Shown: piece by piece, positions 59,449-64,000 of the stretch
Layout: every line of letters begins with the position of its first letter
Numbering within the stretch: the stretch's first letter is position 1
Assembly: GCF_943192895.1 (NCBI RefSeq)
Contig: NZ_CALPCB010000009.1
Span: 1-64,000 of the forward strand
Direction of reading: 5' to 3'
DNA from: Veillonella_A intestinalis
Lineage (GTDB): Bacteria; Bacillota; Negativicutes; Veillonellales; Veillonellaceae
Length of the DNA stretch: 64,000 nucleotides
The notes under the pieces: model-generated
What the model saw: the letters and a program-made list of their open reading frames with translations, nothing else
The model's database searches: none
What the model was told of the DNA's origin: nothing
Made by a program: the position numbers and the translations under genes

Positions 59449-60552
59449 ATGTGGCATAAAATCTGGCGCGAATGGGATTGGACTATCGTCATTTGCACAG
59501 TGCTACTCATTGGTGTAGGCTTAGTCATTATTGGCAGTGCTACCCATGTGAATCGCGAAGGTTTAAATTTTACAGATTTAGTAAGTAAGCAAATTTTATT
59601 TTTCTTTATTAATGCAGTAGTTGTTGTATTAATGCAGTGGTTTGATTATCGTCGTTTGCGTTCTTGGGGGCGACCTTTATATTTTATTACTATCGTATTG
59701 CTGTTAGCCGTTATGTTTATTGGTACGTCTGCCTTAGGGGCACAGCGGTGGATTCAAATTGGGCCGATTACCATTCAGCCTTCAGAGTTTACAAAGCTAC
59801 TTATGATTATTAGTATGGCTAAAATGATGGAAAGTCGTGTCAATCAGTTGAATACATTTCGTTCATTAGTGCCCATTGTATTATTTGTTGGTATTCCGGC
59901 TTTACTTGTATTTAAACAGCCTGACTTAGGAACGTCTTTGGTATATTTGGCTATTCTTTGTGGCATGCTCTTTGTGGGTGGCGTACGCATGCGATTAGTG
60001 CAAATTATTGTAGGCGTAGCCGTTATATTAGCGCCTTTAGGATGGTTTGTTTTAAAAGAATATCAGCAACAACGTATTCTCGTATTTTTAAATCCAAATA
60101 TCGATCCTTTCGGCGCAGGGTATCACATTATTCAGTCTAAAATTGCCATTGGTTCTGGTATGATTTTAGGGAAGGGTCTATTTGAAGGAACTCAAAGTCA
60201 GTTAAACTTCTTGCCGGAAAATCATACAGACTTTATTTTCTCTGTTATTGGTGAAGAATTAGGTTTTGTAGGCTGTGTTATTGTGTTGATTTTACTATTT
60301 ACTCTGATTTATCGGAGTATTGTTATAGCGCGGAGTGCTAATGATACCTTTGGTATGTTGTTAGCTACGGGTATTGGCTCTATGCTAGTGTTTCAGGTAT
60401 TAGTTAATATTGGTATGACTACGGGGATTATGCCGGTTACAGGGATTCCATTACCTTTCATTAGTTATGGTGTTAGTGCCCTTACAACAAATATGATTAG
60501 TGTTGGTTTGCTATTAAATATTGCTATGCATCGTAAGAAATTGATGTTCTAA
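59449..60552 (+). CDS. rodA: RodA, SEDS peptidoglycan glycosyltransferase
   Basis: A 367-residue membrane protein with ten predicted spans of the SEDS family (FtsW/RodA/SpoVE). Visible blocks: GAQRWIQIGPITIQPSEFTKL, FKQPDLGTSL, FLPENHTDFIFSVIGEE and PLPFISYG. It polymerises lipid II together with PBP2. The operon context with mreBCD and mrdA favours RodA over FtsW. CTAGGAGG precedes the ATG. Confidence 0.92.
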   Translation: MWHKIWREWDWTIVICTVLLIGVGLVIIGSATHVNREGLNFTDLVSKQILFFFINAVVVVLMQWFDYRRLRSWGRPLYFITIVLLLAVMFIGTSALGAQRWIQIGPITIQPSEFTKLLMIISMAKMMESRVNQLNTFRSLVPIVLFVGIPALLVFKQPDLGTSLVYLAILCGMLFVGGVRMRLVQIIVGVAVILAPLGWFVLKEYQQQRILVFLNPNIDPFGAGYHIIQSKIAIGSGMILGKGLFEGTQSQLNFLPENHTDFIFSVIGEELGFVGCVIVLILLFTLIYRSIVIARSANDTFGMLLATGIGSMLVFQVLVNIGMTTGIMPVTGIPLPFISYGVSALTTNMISVGLLLNIAMHRKKLMF

Positions 60553-60561
60553 CCTAAATAT

Positions 60562-60591
60562 TTGGCGAACCTAAAATTTATATTGTATAAT
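60562..60591 (+). promoter_or_regulatory. Promoter candidate for the B12-radical SAM unit
   Basis: TTGGCG (60562-60567), 18-base spacer, TATAAT (60586-60591), 67 bases before the gene start. Confidence 0.5.
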
Positions 60592-60657
60592 AAAAATCTG
60601 TAACATAAATATATCGAATGTTCTAGATGTTAAAATAGAGTTTGAATCGGAGGTCCT

Positions 60658-62541
60658 ATGGTACAATTAGATGCTAGCTGGTTGCAGCATGTGCAGAAAC
60701 CAGCCCGCTATACTGGCGGTGAATGGAATAGTGTTGTGAAAGATCACAAAGACATGGACGTTACTATGTGCTTTGGTTTTCCAGATGTGTACGAAGTGGC
60801 CATGAGTCACTTGGGAATTAAAATTTTATATTCCTTGCTTAATGAATTGCCTTATGTGGCAGCTGAGCGTGTATGTGCTCCTTGGCATGACATGGAAGAA
60901 GAAATGCGTAAGCGCGAAATTCCTTTGTTTTCCTTAGAAACGAAAACACCAGTTAAGGATTTTGATTTTCTAGCCTTTACATTGCAATATGAGATGAGTT
61001 ATACCAATATCTTGAATATGTTGGATTTAGGTGGCATTCCGTTCTACAGTAAGGATCGAGATTTATCTTTCCCTTTAATTACGGCGGGTGGTCCTTGTGC
61101 TTATAATGTAGAACCTATTGCTGATTTTGTCGATATTGTAAACTTAGGCGAATCAGAAGAACATATTGTAGAAATGGTGGAATTATATCGTCAAGAAAAA
61201 GCGGCTGGTTTCCCAGGCGGTAAAGAAGGGCTACTTCGTAAAATGGCGCAAATTCCTGGCAACTATGTGCCATCCTTATATGAGCCACAATATACAGCTA
61301 AAGGCGACTTCAAAGGTATGAAAGTATTAGCTGAAGAAGCGCCAGCAGTGGTACAAAAACGCATTATTGAAGATATGGATAATTGCCATTATCCGACTAA
61401 ACCAGTGGTGCCATATATTGATGTAGTTCATGATCGAGCTGTTTTGGAATTATTCCGTGGCTGTACGCGTGGCTGTCGTTTCTGTCAGGCTGGTATGTTA
61501 TACCGTCCTGTTCGTGAGCGTTCACCTGAAAAATTAGTACAATTAGCCAAAGAAATTATTGCCAATACAGGCTATAATGAGATTTCCTTAATGTCGTTAA
61601 GTTCCGCTGACTATTCAAAATTACCTGAATTAGTAGACATGTTAATGGAAGAATTTAAAGATAAGCAAGTAAGTGTAAGTTTACCGTCATTGCGCATAGA
61701 TGCCTTTTCCATTGATATTGCTAAGAAGGTACAACAAGTGCGTAAAAGTGGTTTGACCTTTGCCCCAGAAGCAGGTTCACAGCGTATGCGTGACGTGATT
61801 AATAAAGGGGTTAGTGAAGAGGACTTGATAGCGGCTTGTACAAATGCGTTTAAATCAGGGTGGAATACGGTTAAATTGTATTTCATGATGGGCTTGCCGA
61901 CTGAAAAGGACGAAGATGTGGCAGGTATTGCTGATTTGGCGTATAAAGTATTGGATTTACATCGTGAAATTACTGGTAAACGCAATGGTAAAGTAACTGT
62001 GAGTGTGTCTTTCTTTGTACCAAAAAGTCATTCCCCATATCAATGGTATGGTCAGCAATCGGTGGAAGAAATTCATCGCAAACAGCAATATTTAAAGACT
62101 TTGATTAATAACCGCAATATTTCCTATCATTATCATGATGGGGCAACTGGCTATATGGAAGCTGTTTTTGCTCGTGGTGATCGTCGTTTGAGTAAAACCT
62201 TAATCGAAGCGTGGAAATTAGGTTGTAAATTTGATGGCTGGACAGAGTTTTTCTCTATTGATAAATGGATGGAAGCCTTCAAAAATACAGGTATCGATCC
62301 TGATTATTATGCCCGCCGTGACCGTGACTTTGATGAGCCATTACCTTGGGATCATCTAGATGATACGGTATCTAAGAAATATCTTAAATTGGAATGGGAC
62401 CGTGCTGTGGAAGCTTCTTTAACTCGAGATTGCCGTCGTTTACCATGCAATGGCTGTAATGTATGTCCGGAGTTAAATACGGCAATTGTTGATTATCAGG
62501 AGGGTGGACGCGTTGAAAAAGTTACGTTTGGCCTTAAGTAA
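60658..62541 (+). CDS. B12-binding-domain radical SAM protein (TIGR03960-like)
   Basis: A 627-residue radical SAM enzyme. An N-terminal B12-binding-like domain (about 35-200) precedes the radical SAM barrel, whose cluster cysteines are C269, C273 and C276 in CTRGCRFC. A C-terminal region ends with a Cys cluster (CRRLPCNGCNVCPEL). This family is usually found with the small DUF2344 partner and next to RNase G, rpmA and similar genes, as here. It is suspected of modifying RNA or a ribosomal target, but no reaction is established. CGGAGGTCC precedes the ATG. Confidence 0.88.
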   Translation: MVQLDASWLQHVQKPARYTGGEWNSVVKDHKDMDVTMCFGFPDVYEVAMSHLGIKILYSLLNELPYVAAERVCAPWHDMEEEMRKREIPLFSLETKTPVKDFDFLAFTLQYEMSYTNILNMLDLGGIPFYSKDRDLSFPLITAGGPCAYNVEPIADFVDIVNLGESEEHIVEMVELYRQEKAAGFPGGKEGLLRKMAQIPGNYVPSLYEPQYTAKGDFKGMKVLAEEAPAVVQKRIIEDMDNCHYPTKPVVPYIDVVHDRAVLELFRGCTRGCRFCQAGMLYRPVRERSPEKLVQLAKEIIANTGYNEISLMSLSSADYSKLPELVDMLMEEFKDKQVSVSLPSLRIDAFSIDIAKKVQQVRKSGLTFAPEAGSQRMRDVINKGVSEEDLIAACTNAFKSGWNTVKLYFMMGLPTEKDEDVAGIADLAYKVLDLHREITGKRNGKVTVSVSFFVPKSHSPYQWYGQQSVEEIHRKQQYLKTLINNRNISYHYHDGATGYMEAVFARGDRRLSKTLIEAWKLGCKFDGWTEFFSIDKWMEAFKNTGIDPDYYARRDRDFDEPLPWDHLDDTVSKKYLKLEWDRAVEASLTRDCRRLPCNGCNVCPELNTAIVDYQEGGRVEKVTFGLK

Positions 62542-63205
62542 GGGCGAAGATATGCGATTTTTATCGCATTTAGATTATGCGCAAGCTGTGGAACGTATGA
62601 TTCGACGTGCGGCTATTAAAATGGCTTACTCGGAAGGGTTTAACCCTCATATGAAAATCAGTTTTTCATCAGCTTTAGCGCTTGGAATCACAGCAGATGT
62701 TGAATACTTAGATATGGATATCATTGAGGATTTGACTGTAGCTGACGTTAAGGAACGCTTAAATCAGGTGGCGCCACCAGGTTTGCAAGTCCTTGATGGT
62801 CGTGAAATGCCAGATAGAGTAAAAAAACTAATGGCTATTTGTAATTATGCGGTATATGAAGTATCTGGGCCGGTAACAGCTGAAGCTGATTGGGCTAGTT
62901 TATTACAACCGTTTAATGAAGCTACTGAAATTGCTTATGAAAAGGTAACTCCTAAAAAGACACGGACAATTGATGTAAAACATTTTGTAAAAGAGCCAAT
63001 AACCGCTCGTGTTGAAGGAGACCGTGTTATTTTAACAATGGGGATTGGCATTTATCCTGAAGGTACTATGAAACCAGGGGATGTGTGGCAATTGGGGCGT
63101 GAAAAATATGGTTGGCCAGTTACGGATGGTTATTCCATTCATCGGCAGACTATTATGGTTGAACGAGACGGACAATTAATTTCGCCTTTAGAGGTAACTG
63201 TATAG
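62513..63205 (+). CDS. Radical SAM-associated protein (TIGR03936/DUF2344)
   Basis: A 230-residue protein beginning MKKLRLALSKGEDMRFLSHLD, the typical start of the DUF2344 family. SEGFNPHMKISF and the following LGITADVEYLD are conserved blocks. It has no cysteine motif of its own and is believed to act with the B12-radical SAM protein encoded upstream. TTG at 62513 is eight bases after AGGAGGG and overlaps the upstream gene by 29 bases; a GTG at 62504 is too close to the ribosome site. In other bacteria the pair may be fused. Confidence 0.88.
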   Translation: MKKLRLALSKGEDMRFLSHLDYAQAVERMIRRAAIKMAYSEGFNPHMKISFSSALALGITADVEYLDMDIIEDLTVADVKERLNQVAPPGLQVLDGREMPDRVKKLMAICNYAVYEVSGPVTAEADWASLLQPFNEATEIAYEKVTPKKTRTIDVKHFVKEPITARVEGDRVILTMGIGIYPEGTMKPGDVWQLGREKYGWPVTDGYSIHRQTIMVERDGQLISPLEVTV

Positions 63206-63269
63206 TTATCGTAACCTTAAGTTACTAAGGTATCGGCCTATAATTTTAAGTATCTAAGTTATAGGCCTA

Positions 63270-63385
63270 GATTACTAAGCATATAAGTTGTAGACTTAGA
63301 TCACTAAGCATATAAGTTGTAGATTTAGCTCACTAAGCATCTAAGTTGTAGACCTAGTTCACTAAGCATATAAGTTGTAAAACTA
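63270..63385. repeat. 29-bp tandem repeat in the leader of the RNase G gene
   Basis: Four head-to-tail copies of a 29-base unit (starts 63270, 63299, 63328, 63357) built around ACTAAGCATATAAGTTGTAG. Two more decayed copies are visible upstream (about 63215-63269). The array ends about 36 bases before the RNase G start, and holds no spacers. Confidence 0.9.
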
Positions 63386-63421
63386 ATAGATGTCCTAAGT
63401 ATATAAAGAAAGGAGTTTGTC

Positions 63422-64000
63422 ATGAAACGAATTGTAGCCAATGTTATGGCTGAAGAAATTCGTATGGTTTTGTTAGATGAAGCTAATCAGCTCGTCGATA
63501 CAGCGTTTCACAGACCCAGTCGTGAAGAAACGATTAACCATATCTACAAAGGGGTAGTGCGCAATGTATTACCTGGCATGTCGGCTGCATTCGTTGACAT
63601 TGGACTTAAACAGAATGCGTACTTAAATTTAAAACAAGGGAAGCAGACTAAATCCATGGGCAAACTCCATGTAGGACAGACTGTGTTAGTGCAAGTTGTC
63701 AAAGAGGAAATGCTTGGTAAAGGAGCACGCGTTAGTGCTGATGTTAGTTTAGCAGGGCGATTCATGGTTTTGTTGCCTTATTCAGATGGGCTACATATTT
63801 CAAAACGTATTACTGATGATGAGCTTCGCGCTAAGTTAGCAGAGTTGGCAGCGCCATATTTAGCTCGTGGCTGTGGCTTTATTTTGCGTACGGCAGCAGC
63901 CACAGCATCGTCTGACGCCTTGCAAGGGGATATGGAATTTTTGTGGAGTACGTGGACTCAATTACAAAATCGCTATAAAGTAGCTAAAGGTGGCACTGAA
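63422..64000 (+). CDS. rng: Ribonuclease G/E family protein (5' part, runs off the window)
   Basis: The first 193 codons of an RNase E/G family endoribonuclease; the frame is open to the last base. It begins MKRIVANVMAEEIRMVLL, has the S1-like RNA-binding domain (about 36-125) with GVVRNVLPGMSAAFVDIG and YLNL, and enters the following domain (RGCGFILRTAA). Such enzymes cut single-stranded AU-rich RNA in mRNA decay and rRNA maturation. AAAGGAG precedes the ATG at 63422. The leader has a 29-bp tandem array. G versus E cannot be decided without the missing C-terminal half, but context with the B12-radical SAM pair is usual for rng. Confidence 0.9.
   Translation, partial: MKRIVANVMAEEIRMVLLDEANQLVDTAFHRPSREETINHIYKGVVRNVLPGMSAAFVDIGLKQNAYLNLKQGKQTKSMGKLHVGQTVLVQVVKEEMLGKGARVSADVSLAGRFMVLLPYSDGLHISKRITDDELRAKLAELAAPYLARGCGFILRTAAATASSDALQGDMEFLWSTWTQLQNRYKVAKGGTE

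Noticed and set aside
63270..63385. Possible CRISPR array
   Set aside because: Copies are directly head to tail with no unique spacers, drift steadily in sequence, and no cas genes are present.
1..64000. Mobile elements, prophage genes, tRNA or rRNA genes
   Set aside because: No transposase, integrase, terminal inverted repeats, attachment sites, cloverleaf sequences or rRNA signatures were recognised.

Overview
The window reads as a chromosomal segment of a Veillonella-type bacterium (Negativicutes). It is AT-rich, with dense same-strand operons and strong AGGAGG ribosome sites. The best evidence is a complete succinate-to-propionate module (34.3-43.3 kb) ending in the five-subunit sodium-pumping methylmalonyl-CoA decarboxylase in the order mmdA-mmdD-mmdE-mmdC-mmdB, the arrangement known from Veillonella parvula. 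A T-box leader, PyrR, ClpP-ClpX-Lon, YsxC and TmcAL fit the Firmicutes side. The species cannot be fixed from this window. No rRNA, tRNA, transposase, phage gene or CRISPR array was seen.

Layout. 0-4.1 kb, minus strand: MATE exporter with a terminator-like attenuator in its leader, an M20 tripeptidase-like enzyme, and a DcuC dicarboxylate carrier. 4.2-10.7 kb: 3-methyladenine glycosylase, an AraC regulator, an L-tartrate module (SLC13 permease, TtdA, TtdB, a D-2-hydroxyacid dehydrogenase) and a small FlK-like hotdog thioesterase. 10.7-12.1 kb: a DUF3793 protein and a flavodoxin behind a near-consensus promoter with a Fur-like palindrome. 12.2-20 kb: aminotransferase (minus), a stand-alone RuBisCO-like protein flanked by repeats, a three-cysteine LarE, WalJ-HtrA-RlmH, a tail-anchored coiled-coil protein and a CBS protein. 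20.2-34 kb: tig-clpP-clpX-lon-ysxC-polyprenyl synthase-tatC, then T-box-valS-folC-O-antigen-ligase-like.

34.3-46.4 kb: CoA transferase, split methylmalonyl-CoA mutase, MeaB, epimerase, the decarboxylase complex, then small membrane proteins and a second SLC13 permease. Together these turn succinate into propionate: CoA is transferred to succinate, succinyl-CoA is rearranged and epimerised, and the decarboxylase removes CO2 while exporting Na+. 46.7-53.7 kb: ferredoxin, lspA-rluD-pyrR, tmcAL (minus), lipoprotein-ackA, maf, radC. 53.8-64 kb: mreB-mreC-mreD-mrdA, a MinD-like ATPase with a long acidic linker, rodA, a B12-radical SAM gene pair, and the 5' part of an RNase G gene behind a 29-bp tandem repeat.

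The most noteworthy items are the RuBisCO-like protein with an altered metal-site residue and phased repeats in front of it; the three-cysteine LarE; the DUF3793-flavodoxin unit with its Fur-like site; the MinD-like protein with no adjacent MinC or MinE; the MATE attenuator; and the repeat array in the RNase G leader. Most other genes belong to well-known families.
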